Of a stretch of DNA of 64,000 nt, positions 1-11,248 are shown piece after piece. The notes below the pieces were generated by a model. That model made no database searches, was not told where the DNA came from, and saw nothing but the letters and a program-made list of their open reading frames with translations. Numbering within the stretch: position 1 is the first letter of the stretch; every line of letters begins with the position of its first letter. Source of the stretch: Hericium rajendrae (taxonomy: Eukaryota > Basidiomycota > Agaricomycetes > Russulales > Hericiaceae); assembly GCA_033439255.1 (NCBI GenBank), contig CM065889.1:62001-126000 (forward strand). The letters are read 5' to 3'. The position numbers and the translations under genes were made by a program.

Positions 1-927
1 ACAAGCCAAACCTATTCGGATACACGGTATGCATTTTTCCTGCCTCTAGATTCCTGGACTGACGCAGGCTGCAGTACGCAACTTGATTATGGCCATCAGT
101 ACTATCAGACATCAGGATTGTCGTCGAGTTCCTATGCCGCGAGCGGCCCATATACCCATTCCGAGTAGGTCCATAAATATCCCATGCAGAGTTTGACTCA
201 CAGGTAGATTTATTCTCTAGACAAATAGAGAACCTTTCGAACTATCATACCGGAGCATACGAAGACTTTTCGCCGAGAAGCTCGCTCGGCGACATCACGA
301 CTGCTTCACCACACAGTGTCTCCACGCTGCCTTCCGGGCGTCGTAAATCGCAACTCGACTCACCTAGTACTAGTGGGGCTCAACCCGCAGGCCGAACTCG
401 GCGCGCTTCGTCGAAGATAGGCATCTCCGCCGCCTCTTCCTCGAAGCACAACCCGGAGAACGACTTCGAATCGTTCACGCCGGAGAATAGGGCAGAAATG
501 AAGTCCATGTCCCGCACTATTCGCTTCCCGATCACGGGCGTCGGAAAGAAGCGCAAGGACCGCATGCTGTCGTCGTCATGGTCCGCGCCGTCGGCCAAAA
601 TTGTTGGCGAGAGTAGGCAATTCTTTCACCATAACCCAATTTAAGGCTGACCGACTCGCAGCTCCCATACATAACGATGACACGAGGGAGATCGAATGGC
701 TGAGAGGCGAGGTCGACCGACTCACTTCCGAAGCCGCACGCCAGAGAACGGCGTACGAAGAACAGCGTCAGCAGCAGATCGCATGCGTGGCCGAGCTTGA
801 AGCAGCAACACTCCAGCATCTCGACCAGCAGCGTCTTCTGGCGGAGAAAGATGCGAGGATCAGGGAGCTGGAGATGCAAGTGCAGTACTGGCAGAGTCCA
901 CACAGCTACGGCCAGAGCCACGCATAG
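1..927 (+). CDS. 3' part of a coiled-coil protein of unknown function
   Basis: The 5' end lies outside the window. Exons read as 1-26, 75-164, 221-612 and 662-927. They join in one frame to 257 residues plus stop, and the sum divides by three. The first two thirds are rich in Ser, Thr, Pro and Tyr with basic patches (GRRKSQ, TRRASS, GKKRKDR) and look disordered. The last 75 or so residues form a likely coiled coil: alternating charges with regularly spaced Leu, Ile and Val from REIEWLRGEVDRL onward. The shape suggests a DNA-binding or scaffold protein, for example a bZIP-like C-terminus, but no family is recognised and no function is assigned. The exon structure is well supported; the identity is not. 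Confidence 0.7.
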
Positions 928-1004
928 AATTCTGCGATAGTGGAGCGATATCACGTTAAATTGTACGGTTATATGGTCTATGTATGAACTGAACTGAACT
1001 TGTA

Positions 1005-1379
1005 TCAATGCGAGCACTCACACCCTCCATTCTCCGGGATCCGCGCACGGCAGCCCGCTATGCTTTGCAGCCTGATCATTCCAACTCCACGTTCGTGCTG
1101 AAGCCACGCTTGCGCTTCCTCCTCCGACAGCTCGTAGACCTCTTCGTAGAAGTCCATCTCTTGCTTTTGCCCGGCTAGCATGCAATCCATGAATGCCATG
1201 AGCCGGTCCCCGCGAGCCGTCGATTCATCCGCGTTTCGCGTCAACGCAGCATCGTATTCCGCGTGTGTCGGCTGGCCATTTCTACGAGCGTGTATGATTG
1301 CTTGCAGGTCATTCCATAGTCGCGGCATTTTGGAGCACGAAGGGAGTTGTGCTACGTACACGTTCAGCGAGCCAATCAT
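1005..1379 (-). CDS. small hypothetical protein, 124 aa
   Basis: Single open frame of 124 residues with charged, helix-prone composition and a Cys-rich tail (GGCECSH). No signal peptide or membrane segment is visible and the family is not recognised. The main support that it is a real gene is a diverged second copy on the same strand at 2674-3015. The shared pattern begins at the internal Met of this frame (MPRLWNDLQAI here against MPEHWKALEAI there) and continues through RNG and a Tyr/Glu-rich helix. Translation may start at that internal Met (residue 18), with the upstream part being leader or intron. Function unknown. Confidence 0.5.
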   Translation of the reverse strand: MIGSLNVYVAQLPSCSKMPRLWNDLQAIIHARRNGQPTHAEYDAALTRNADESTARGDRLMAFMDCMLAGQKQEMDFYEEVYELSEEEAQAWLQHERGVGMIRLQSIAGCRARIPENGGCECSH

Positions 1380-2673
1380 GCCCCACAGGATAGGGCACGA
1401 CCCTCATCGATCTGCTCTGATGCGCTTTCTGCAGAGAAACGAGGAGTCGTAAGAAGAATTATGCGTAAAATAAACCATACACGAACGAGGAGTTGCGATG
1501 GTAGAGCGGACCGCGCGAGGCTCCACAATAATACGACTCATCTGAGCTGTTGAAGTGCTGATACCTCTAGTACACGTATAGGACGCGACTTGAAAGGCCC
1601 GTATCTAAGTTCAGAAAATAAGCGGGTGAAAGAGTGGTTTCGCCTGGAGAGGTACCCACGAAAGACAAAAATTGACATCCACCCATGCCTCCCCGCAGGG
1701 GCTACTTATAAGCAGACTGGATCCAGCTGTGCTCAATCGCACCGCTCTTCTGCCCGAAGCATCCATCTAGAACACGCTCGTACCGGTGCACAATACAAGC
1801 CCTCAGGCTCATTTCAGTAACTTGTGAATGCATGCCCAGGAACTCTTTGTTTAGGCAACTCGAAGACCGATCGACTCCGATCTGAATAGGCCAATTATAC
1901 GGCAGTACTTGCTGTGCTTGCTGTGGCCAACACAGCGTACACTCACGCTGCTCATCAGCCCGAGATGGATATCTTGAAAATCTGAGGCTACGAGGACAAT
2001 TCTCGAGCCTGCCTGCCTGTGAAAACGATTGGGCCCACAGAATGTGCAAGGAGACAGATCTGTGTGGTACAAGCCGTGAGACCCATGAGAAATATAGTAA
2101 TATCATGACGATTGGGATGTGGCATGAAGATGATCAGTTTGCGACTACACGTGGCGATCCGCGGGAGGACGGGTGATATCGGCCAATCCTTGCAACAATC
2201 TCCATGGATCCATAGTACGATATCGCCATGCGCTACATGTCGACGAGAACAAAAGGACATGCAGTGATCACAACATCTGGTAGGAGGGTACAGCCCATCA
2301 CCCGGGTGGCGATCTCGGAGTACAGTACCTTGACATTTGATCTTGGAGCAACGAAGCACGAGCCAAAGAGGAAACAATCAAGTTACAGTAGCAGTCCGAC
2401 TTCTCCGTGGACTTCAGGCAACTGCAGGCATCGAGAAGCATTGTGACAAAAGTTTTCATAGCTCCGGAGAAGGCTCATGCCAGACATTGGTGAGCCAAAC
2501 AGCCCGGAGGACGGGGACGAGCGATGCTCCTAGTATCGATACTAATTGTTCATTGTTCAGTTGCATCACAGAAGTCCATAAAACCAACAAGAACCACACG
2601 TAGCAAACGTAGCAACCCGACGTCTCCCCACCTCGCTATTGACAATCCATACGCGGTCCTATTCCGAGGAGAG
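1380..2673. other. intergenic stretch, no supported gene
   Basis: Open frames on both strands are short, overlap each other and have no coding-like composition or recognisable motif. No tRNA, tandem repeat or terminal repeat was noticed. It separates the two members of the small paralogue pair. Confidence 0.5.
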
Positions 2674-3015
2674 TCAGTGTCCGCGTCCGTTCCTGCTATT
2701 CAGAAGAATGCGAGAAGGGCAGAGAGATGTAATGCGGGCACGCACGTCCGCCCGCTTCGCTTCATACCACATGCACGTCTCCGCCTGCTCCTCGATACAG
2801 CCGAACATCTCCTTGTAATAGTCGGCGAGTCTTGCTTCCCCGGCTGGGATCCTATCCCTGAGTTCTTCTATTCGACGGAGCTCAGCCAGTGCGGCAGCGA
2901 GAGTGCGGTCTACTGCAGCCTTGTGCTCTTCACAAGAAATTTCGCCATTTCGTTAGGCCTTGGAGATTGCCTCTAGAGCTTTCCAGTGTTCGGGCATATT
3001 TGAGCTGGGCGACAT
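2674..3015 (-). pseudogene. broken paralogue of the 1005-1379 gene
   Basis: Reading the minus strand from the ATG at 3015 (or the internal Met at 2997) gives a protein that aligns end to end with the 1005-1379 product: MP..W..L.AI..A, then RNG, AA, D..AG, Y.E and EE.A in the same order. In this copy the codon before RNG is a TAA stop at 2955-2953, where the intact copy has Arg. The rest of the frame stays open to the stop at 2674. It is best read as a dead or dying tandem duplicate; a sequencing error at the stop, or a start downstream of it, are the alternatives. Confidence 0.55.
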
Positions 3016-3359
3016 TTGCGCTGAACATACCAGTCATCAGTCAGACAAGGCGGAAAAGAACAGGGCAAGTTCGTTACCCATTGTCTGGGATAAAGATTCT
3101 GAAAATGATATGGTATCCTTGCCGTAAGTCGAGTATGAGTTGGATAGTTTGGCCTACATCCTTTGAGCACGTTCATACGATAAGTTATCACTCACCTGTT
3201 GGTTTCATACGACAGCATGCCGAAAGACCGCCGAAGCTTCAATATGAAAGGGCCATTTCGACTAACTGACAACAATCTCAAACAACTAAAATAGATACCA
3301 TCCGTGTTTCACCGGTATGCGTTTGAATGGAATCGTAAGCCCCCTTCACTGCGCCCTGG

Positions 3360-4566
3360 CTACTTGTTATCGGATACGCGAGCAGCAACGCTCTTCAGGA
3401 ACGCAGCCTCGGCCATATCGTCAGCCTCCCGAACCTCCTCCTGAATCGATATTCCAGTGTACCCTACGCCCGCGTCCAGCATGGCATATCTGACCACAGA
3501 CCCCTCCTGTTCACCGTCTACTTCGAAATCTAGCTTCGCCTCCTTCAGATTAGCGAGCTTTGCAGTGAAACGCGGGTATATATCCGACCACCATCTCATT
3601 TCGCCATCTTCAGGGAGGATGTAACTGCAATGCATGAGCTCCAGCCTTTCCAGCGTCGCCTTATGCCGGATGATGAAGTCTTCTACGCCTGACTCTTCAG
3701 TGAAGAGAATTTGGCCGAAGGACAGGGAGGTAAGATTAGGATAGGTGATGTCGGACAACGGGAGACGGGGTGCGTAGCCAATTTCTTGATCGGTGTGGAG
3801 GCTCAGGGATGTCAACGTTGCTGAAGGGGGCTGCAGGAAACGGGTTGGGATCGTGGTTTCCCAGAACTTGATCCACGGCGGCTCTTCGTTGTACCAGCCG
3901 AACTGCTCTTGCTCGGATATCGTGGAGATGCGAAGCTTGGTGAGGCTGCCCAGCAGCGATGCAAACTCCTCTCGGTCAAACACTTGGTTGTGGAGAGCGA
4001 CCAGGGAATTGAACGTCAGAGACTTCAGCTTGAGAGGATGGGCAATAAGCCCTTCTAGGACTGCATTCTGCAGCAGGCGCGTGTCTGCTTCTTCCTCTTC
4101 CTCATAGCGCGAGTTGAACGTGAAGCTAACGGAGTCGAGCAAGGGAAGCTCATGGAAGAGGGAGAGCGCAGCGTTGAGCGCTTCGCGGAGACCTTCCTGG
4201 TCCTGGTCCTCGGACTTTTGGTTATCTGGAAAAGGGCCTGATGAGTGGACCCGGATCTATCGCGTATTAGACCGCATCTGACAAGGCGCACACACCTTCC
4301 ACTTCGCCAAGATCCTTCTGGGCCTCAGAACGAGCATGGACATCAACGATCACCACCTCCTTAACGTGCTTCGCGACAGTCTCCGTGGACAACGCTTCCT
4401 GGAGTTTCTGGAGGCTGGCGATCGTAATCTTGGCACGCAAAGAGCGGAACAAAGTAGGCGCGGCGACCTTGGACAGCGTCTTGTTCGCCTCCCGGACTCG
4501 AAGAAGATCGTCGCCCGGCAAATCGTCGACGACGGCTTTGAGAAGTTCTACTGGGAGAGTGTCCAT
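3360..4566 (-). CDS. F-box domain protein
   Basis: Two exons, 4566-4296 and 4225-3360, with a 70-bp intron (GTGTGT donor, TTCCAG acceptor) give 378 residues. The N-terminus (MDTLPVELLKAVVDDLP, then LLRVREANKTLSKVAAPTLF) is a typical F-box: LP.ELL, a short helix, and a hydrophobic pattern ending in the L.RS.R stretch that starts many basidiomycete F-box proteins. The rest has irregular leucine-rich segments (LKSLTFNSL, LTSLSLHT, LTSLSFGQI) like the LRR-type substrate-binding part of such proteins. Known role of the family: the F-box binds Skp1 in an SCF ubiquitin ligase and the C-terminus selects substrate. The substrate is unknown; F-box families are greatly expanded in these fungi. Confidence 0.8.
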
Positions 4567-4599
4567 TGATACAGGTATGCTGAAAATTGCAGGGTATCG

Positions 4600-5047
4600 G
4601 ACGGCAAACTAAGAAGGAACACTGCGAGCTCTGCTTTTGAGCGCTTTGCAGGACGCCCAGGCACATCGGCTTACCGCAACAATCCCAACGACAAACCTTG
4701 TCAATCGTGAATTCAAACATGCGGGTCCAGATAGGTCCAAGTAAGTTACCTAAGGTGGACACTAAGATAAAACAAAAATACACGGGCGCTTCTCATATGG
4801 GCACGGGCGCTTCATGAGGATCATCCGCAGAACCACGCGAGTCAGAGAGCGAAGACGCGTGTGAATGCCGGAACCTTTGCAAACTCGGTGAGGATACAGG
4901 ACGTGTTCGAAGCGCGTACTCTGCATGGAGCTGGACAGTCTGACGGACAGCATGGTTAGAAGCGACGGGCTCGAGATCGGACCGTCCGAGGGCAGTGACA
5001 TGATGGTACTTAGACAATGAACGAAATAGGGGTTAACTGGATAGATA
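4600..5047. other. intergenic, up to the transposon edge
   Basis: No supported gene. The stretch holds the presumed promoter of the leftward F-box gene and ends at the left terminal repeat of the transposon. Confidence 0.4.
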
Positions 5048-5073
5048 GATATATCCAAGGGGGTCGCGGGATG
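5048..5073 (+). repeat. left terminal inverted repeat
   Basis: Matches 10809-10834 as a perfect 26-bp reverse complement. Similarity stops abruptly after the shared ATG, apart from a TAAT one base further in. Confidence 0.85.
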
Positions 5074-5229
5074 TTAATAGGAAACATACGGTATATTTTT
5101 TCGGTAAGGGTACCATAGGGTCAACTAACTAAGTATGTAATCAGGCACATTTCCATATAAGGAAATGTCGATAAGATAAGATATGGTCAAGCCTACAGCC
5201 CGCACCAACCCCGCATCGAAAGTGCCCGT

Positions 5230-8200
5230 CTACTCCTTGCGCCGCTTCCGACTCTGCGAACACGCGTCGCAAGTCCAGCGGCGTGTTGGTACAAATCCGA
5301 GGTTGACGCATTCGAGGTGGTACTGGTATCATGTGAGTTTCTCTCGATTTGCCATAGAGATTCATGTCTCACCCATTGTGTCTCGCAACCTAGCTGCGCG
5401 CACTGGACGGCATCTTCTCCGGGTGATGCACGTTCTCCACACAAGCATTCTGAAAGACCGTCCATCCCCCTTCCCTTTCGCTTTCGCTTCGGACGGTCAC
5501 CCAGAGGCGGCTCGATGGAAGGAGTTGTCGGATCGCTATCATTGTCCTGGATCGGGGCAGTCGAGTCGGTCGTCTCGTTGGTAGTCAGGACATCCATAGG
5601 AAGAGGTGAAATTGGTACGTCTGGGACCATTTCATGAGTGGCAGCACTTATCTCACCCAGTGGTAGTGCTGTTGTGTTCACGGCACCCAAATTCTCTGCA
5701 GGTTCGATGTGATCAGCGCGGTGCTGCGTATCAATTACCGTCGTCGAGAGTGACTCGTTAACTCCCTCATCTTCTGTCCCTTCTTCCTCCTCTTCAGCAT
5801 AAATGTCCTTCATGTTCACTTCTTGGTTTTCGCTCTCTTCGTACTCACTTTCTTCGTCCGTGTGGTCTGTTTCGGCTGCGGCACTTTCATTTTCCTCGGC
5901 CTGCATATCGTCGGGCTCCTGACTGTTATTATCGCAGTCAGTCCCCATTCTCGATCAATAAAGCGTGCATCTGCGTACCTTAAAACCAGACGGGAGCTGT
6001 GTGCCTCAGACACAACGAGACGGACATCGGTCTTCTTTGAGTTCCGCTTTTGAGGCTGCTTTTGGCGATCTTGCCACAGCCTTTTCATTTCGACTTTCTC
6101 AGCCTTTGTCAAGGCCCATAGGTGCTCATATGACTTGGTCGGCACTGACCCATGCAGACGTGCAAAGTGCTCCTTCAGGTTGTATTTCCATACGGCGGGG
6201 TCTGCTTTGGCGCAAAGCGGGCAGCGAATGGGCACATTTGAACATGGCGAAGACCGTTTAGACGTCGAGGCAATGCCATACGAGAACTTGACTTGACTTT
6301 GACATGTACTCTTGGTTTTGTTGACAGACAGGTTCCCGCTCCGTCCTCTTGCTTGTTGGAGAAAGATTTGACACAATGAGAACGGGCGCAGACATAAGCC
6401 ACATGGTTCTAACTTGCGATCGATGGAGGTGTCATGCAAGATATGGCTACCTATATGCTCCAGAGCACGTTGCCCAGATTCGAAGGTGACAGGTCTAGGA
6501 CAGCTCGGACATGTGTTGGGGGCGATGTCGCGCACATCGTCACTCCTTTCCGTGACAAAACATGCCTTTCCTGTAGAAATGCTTCCGTTGATAAGACGGA
6601 ACACAAAAATAGGGGTGAAGTACAAACCAGATTGCTCGCGGTACGGGAACTCGGCCGTCGCTTTGGTTGGCGGAATCAATTTTAGATGGTTGAGAGTCAA
6701 CCGGTCGTGCAGGCTCGATGCCATGGCCATCAAAACTTTACTCTCGAAGAGCATACGCGGCCGGCCAGGGATGTGACATGACAGCGGTGGATTAACGGGG
6801 AGAATAAGTATGCCAGGAACCTTGAATGTGTGCAAGAGCGGTTGAGTCGACGAACGCCAATCGTGTTCCAATGAAGGATCATCTTCCGTATCTGCTGCGG
6901 TCAACCTGTACATCTGATATGAGACCCGTACCGTCTTCTCGGCCAGAAGGTCAACAGCTATCTCCTCCACAGGCCTCGAGTCTACCCAAATTCCATTTAT
7001 CTCGCCGATGCATAGGAATGGTTTGCCCTCGCAAGAGAGTAAGGTCGCAATGGGGTCGTGGATCAGAAGCGACGGGCCTTGCGTGTCATGTCCAAGTGGC
7101 CCATCAACAATAAAGGGAGATATTGAATTGTACCGACCCTCCTGTTGCACGCGGCGTAACCGATCAGTCGAACTAGACATTTTCTTGTATTTGAACCGGC
7201 TGGACAATGCTCGAGCTTTGTTAATCATAGTCCCGTTTCCGTCAAGATCGACAGCCCTTGCAAACAATGAAGCATCGAGACCACCGTCCCAGTCAACCGA
7301 CCCTGCTGTGTCTTCCAATTCTCGCATTCCTTCCATTGAATCATCCGTACCAGGCTGGTCTATTGCATCCTTGAGAAAATCTTGAGTCTCAAGTTCTTCG
7401 TAGTCATCATCGGGAACGGGAAGGTGAAATAAGAGGGTACTACCAACGGGAGCAAAGATTGATGCACGCGCGGTGGACTCTACTTGCGCAAGGACTTCAA
7501 TGCTGAAAGGGTGTAAGCTCGGGGCCTCAGCCATGCGACGTCCATTCTTCCAGCAGCTAGCAAGGGAGACCTTGTTGACAAAGGTATCAGCTCGCCAGAG
7601 ACCAGGATTGATGTGGTCCGCTGCATCAGGTAGCATGGCGGGATCCTTTGCGACGATCGGAAGATGGAGTCGCCGTGGACCCTTGTCCCATTCTGGATGC
7701 CTCGCAAGGATATTGGCCACATCCGTCGTTCCCGTAAGACGAAGCGCCAGCTGTAGGATATCTAGATTAGCGTCATTGCCGACCATAGTACGAAGGATGC
7801 CAAAGAGCGTCTCCAATCGATCTGTGCCAAGAAGAACAATGAAGAATTGATTATCGGGTGTATCGACCTTGGCCTTCGCAACACAAAAGTACACATTTTT
7901 GACCATGATCATGATGTCGATGTAAAGGGATGTGGGGATGAATCGGCCACAAGCGCCACTGCGAGCGTAAAGCACCAGCGTAAGATGTGCCGCAGTGCTG
8001 AGACTCTCGAGCTGTTCTTTTAATGGCATGTCGACGCATATATAAGGGTAGATCAGGCAGTAACATAGGTTTCCAAAGATCTTAAGTGCTTTACGCGCTG
8101 TCAGAAACCCAGAGCGATTATCCTTTGGCTCAGATGGCAGGGACCACACGTCTCGCAGAAGGTTGTACGCCAACATAACGTCTTGCTTATCTTCGGGGTT

Positions 8201-10567
8201 GAAGACCGAACGGATATGGGAATCTGTGTGGCCAGCATCTCGAAGGTGAGCCTGGATAATAGCAGGAGTGATCCAGATCCCGTCGACAAGAATGCCCTTC
8301 TCGCGGAGTAACGCATTCCTCAGCCGTTTAAAGACATGTTTGTAGTCCTTGTCAGGCGTGATGTCATCGTCGCCGACATGTAAATCCATGAGTGACAGTG
8401 GAGCAAGCATCTCATAGATCGGAGATGACGGGAAGAGTTCATGCTTGAAAGTAAGTTGGACGAGTGCTTTACCTCGTCTGGCTTCACCGTCTGATGCCAG
8501 AGAGACTATCCGCGTCCGTGTCGTGGTCTTCCTGTCATTTACTGCATCGATTGTTGTTTGTATCAATTCAGCATGCTGTGGGGCTCGCTCGCGCTTGCAA
8601 GTACCTGAAATTAAGATAGGCCGTGCGCTGTACAGACGAGGCGAAGACGTTAAGAGTCCAAGGGCGCCAACAGTAGCCTATCGAGAAAATCGTGTGAATA
8701 GAAGACATGACAAATGAGGCAGTTTGAGCAGCGAACCTCCGACGCCAGATGAACATGTCCACGTTCTATATCATCGCATAGGACCTCCAGATCATCTTTT
8801 GTCCCAAATACGAGACTCGTCTTGAACCCGTGCTCCCGACAAATCCCTAGAAACTTGTTGCTCTTGTCATCCCATCTTGGTCGGCACTCGGTCGCTATCT
8901 CGTCGAACATGACAACACCATGGAAGATCATTGTGAGTTTCAATACATCTGTATCTTGGAGTCCACTAAAGCAGGCCTCAATATTTCGTGTGATCTCCTG
9001 AATGATGGGAACTCCAGGAGACGGAAGGAGCAAGGGAATGTTGGGAAGTCGACGGATAGTTGAGGCTGCGGGAGTTTGAAACATTCGGTGAGCAATGTTT
9101 GCGACACGACTACCTCCAAGCCTTAGAAGAAGCATTCCTTGCAGTTCTTCCTTCTCGTCAAAACCTTTCGGGTGGTAAGTTCCTTCTGCGGCCTTCTGCA
9201 CTAATTCCAACATGCTCTGCATCCCTAGGTTTCGACTGAAACCAACGCGGAGAACACGATCAATGCGGGGGATCTTCTGACTAGCGAGCGCAAGGAGCAT
9301 CTGTTTGTGCTGATCAAGAGAAGTATTGCGGCCTACGAGTTTCCTGGCATCGTTTAGACGATGAAGGCGTAGCTGATCGATGACAGCATTTTTTCGGCGC
9401 AGAAGAGTGGTGAGACCACCGATGCCATGGTAAGCGAATGGGGCGTTCTCGTGCACACCATCTGAGATGCGCTCGAGGATACCATCAAGGGCTTGGAAGT
9501 CGTCGAGACTTGCGCACGCTGAACACATGTCCCGGTTGACAGCTCGTCCAGAGCATGATCGCGCCCGAAGTGACATTGTGCCGTTGCGCCATTCAAAGTC
9601 CCAAGGCAAGTTCCTCGTATCATGAAGCATAAACGGGTAACTTGCGATAGCCGTCTGTTGGGATTGAAAGATAAGTTGATATCCTTTGCATATCTTCTTC
9701 GTCGTCGGTACTACTGTCTTGATGATGATGATCTCATCGTCTGAACTAGGCTCGACTGTACGATGCTCGCCAGTGTCATCAATGGTATGTTGATCTCCAG
9801 GTTTCTTCAACAATGCTGATTGCTCATTCAAGGTAACGGTGTTGCGTGCAGAGCTTCTCTGAGTGTTAATGCACTGTATTCATGATAAGTTAGATTGTAA
9901 CTCACATTAACTCGATAGCTGCCAGCAGCGCATCCACTTTTCCTTCCAACAAAGCACCTTCAATCCCATTCTTAACCACAAAGTGCTCCATGAATCGATA
10001 AAGCCCTCCCAATCCACGGTCACCAGAACGTAGCTGAGCGGCAGCCTCCTCGACTGTTGCCCCATAGCCAACTAGGCGATTTAGCATGGGATCCAGATAT
10101 TCCCATGCATCATCTTTCGAAAGGGTTGGTGGTTCGCCGGAGAATGCGGTGATCATATCTTCATCGGCTGCCTCTGGGATAAATGAAGATATGTGCGAGA
10201 TTGCTATCTTTAGTTTGCTGAGCAGCTCATTGCCATACGTCCAGCTCACAGAGGTCGGAGTCTGGATGGAATTTATCTCTCTCGGAGATGGGGAACGGTA
10301 ATGGTCACCTCTGGATACAATCGGCAACGGCGATGATACTGTCGAAGGTACAGATGTCTTTGGGACCGCCTTCGAGAACCAGGACGTGAGCAGTTTCGTA
10401 CCACGGCTTGCTTCTTCTGTCTTCTTCTGTTTCTTCTGATTGCTGATGCACTTCTTACTTCCAAGATGTCGCTCGCGAAAGTTGTTGATGCCACCAGCGC
10501 CAACGGCAATCTTTGTTCGACAGTCGGGACATTGCACAAGTCCATCGCTGTCGACTTGTAGGTCCAT
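5230..10567 (-). CDS. large transposase-like protein with N-terminal Zn finger and C-terminal PHD finger
   Basis: Exons 10567-9906, 9856-8737, 8677-5979, 5922-5373 and 5322-5230 sum to 5,124 nt, giving 1,707 residues. Domains in order: a Zn-binding module near the start (C13, C16, H34, C40), a linker, a region with VVMFDEIATE, then A.VGALG and ISGTCKRE, then SLASDGEARRG near residue 657. A conserved core follows (LHVGDDDIT, FNPEDKQDV, FIPT.LYIDIMIMVKN, LLGTDRLETLFGILRTM). After that come Cys/His clusters (CPSCPRP, CGLCLRP, IRCPLC...H..RLHG), an acidic segment, a basic patch (RPKRKRKGRG) and a C-terminal C4HC3 PHD finger (CLC, C-x4-C, WYHLEC, WTCDAC). I remember the core as common in Agaricomycete genomes (memory, not searched). 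The LETLFGILRTMVGNDAN block loosely recalls P-element/THAP9 transposases. The acidic residues VMFDE, SDG and GTDRLE are candidate catalytic residues by inference. Confidence 0.8.
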
Positions 10568-10808
10568 CTGTCAAATATAATTAGCTTACTCCTCTTCGTG
10601 GTAATGAAATAGATGAAAAGTCAATGACCTTAGCTGTTTTTGCGTTATTATCTGTGGCCGTATACAACCTGCCGCCGAAACATGAGGTTCACAGGTACAT
10701 CCCGATATGGTAATGGAGACCCCAATTTAGGGTTTATAACCAAGCTGCATTTTCTAGATAAGGCTATGGACACTGCAACTAACTAACCAACCCCCGGTGC
10801 GGGATTAC

Positions 10809-10834
10809 CATCCCGCGACCCCCTTGGATATATC
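10809..10834 (-). repeat. right terminal inverted repeat
   Basis: Exact reverse complement of 5048-5073. Just inside it, GCGGGATTACCATCCCGC forms a further short palindrome that overlaps the repeat. Confidence 0.85.
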
Positions 10835-11248
10835 AGAACACGGCGCCGAACCGTCTCGAAGGATACTCACAAAAAGCAGGCAAATACCAGTTTGAGAACG
10901 AAACAAACTCGCTCGATAACAGCATCTTAGCAGGGTCTTTTATACAGAAGTCCCTAGTAGAACTACGTAGACTTGTGTGGGCGTCAAATTCACTTGTCTT
11001 CTCACTGTGATGTTGCCACCACATGGCAGTACATGGCCCCACAGTGCCATACATGCCGGCAGTGGGGTACGTCCAAAGGCGATGAAATGCAATCGCAATG
11101 ACAACTGCAACGGTCGGAAAAGTGCAAGGGAGGACATTTCACATATGTCCTTTAAGTTTGGCGAGCTTGTTCGCTTCATGCAGTGCCAGGCGGTTGAAGA
11201 AAAGAATAGAAGAAAGAATGCTACAATACATCAATGCCAATCTGCGCA

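Larger units (their letters stand above)
5048..10834. mobile_element. DNA transposon with 26-bp terminal inverted repeats, apparently whole
   Basis: A 26-bp sequence at 5048-5073 (begins GATATATCCAAGGGGGTCGC) is repeated exactly as its reverse complement at 10809-10834. Between the ends lies a single minus-strand gene (10567-5230) whose five exons join to an uninterrupted 1,707-residue protein, so the 5.79-kb element looks complete and possibly autonomous. A second short motif, CAACTAACTAA, occurs near both ends (5122-5132 and 10776-10786) in direct rather than inverted orientation. The outer bases ATATAT at both tips make the target-site duplication ambiguous; ATATAT itself could be a 6-bp duplication, in which case the true inverted repeat starts at CCAAGG. 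It sits between the F-box gene and RPN6 and breaks neither. The superfamily is not assigned with certainty. Confidence 0.85.

Noticed and set aside
5101-5135. Telomere-like or other tandem repeat near the transposon end
   Set aside because: The CTAA-rich stretch is only two to three units long and recurs at the other end as a subterminal motif.
5950-5978. 29-nt intron in the transposase gene using a GATCGAG acceptor
   Set aside because: Too short; the acceptor AATAACAG at 5923 gives a normal 56-bp intron and the same protein continuation.
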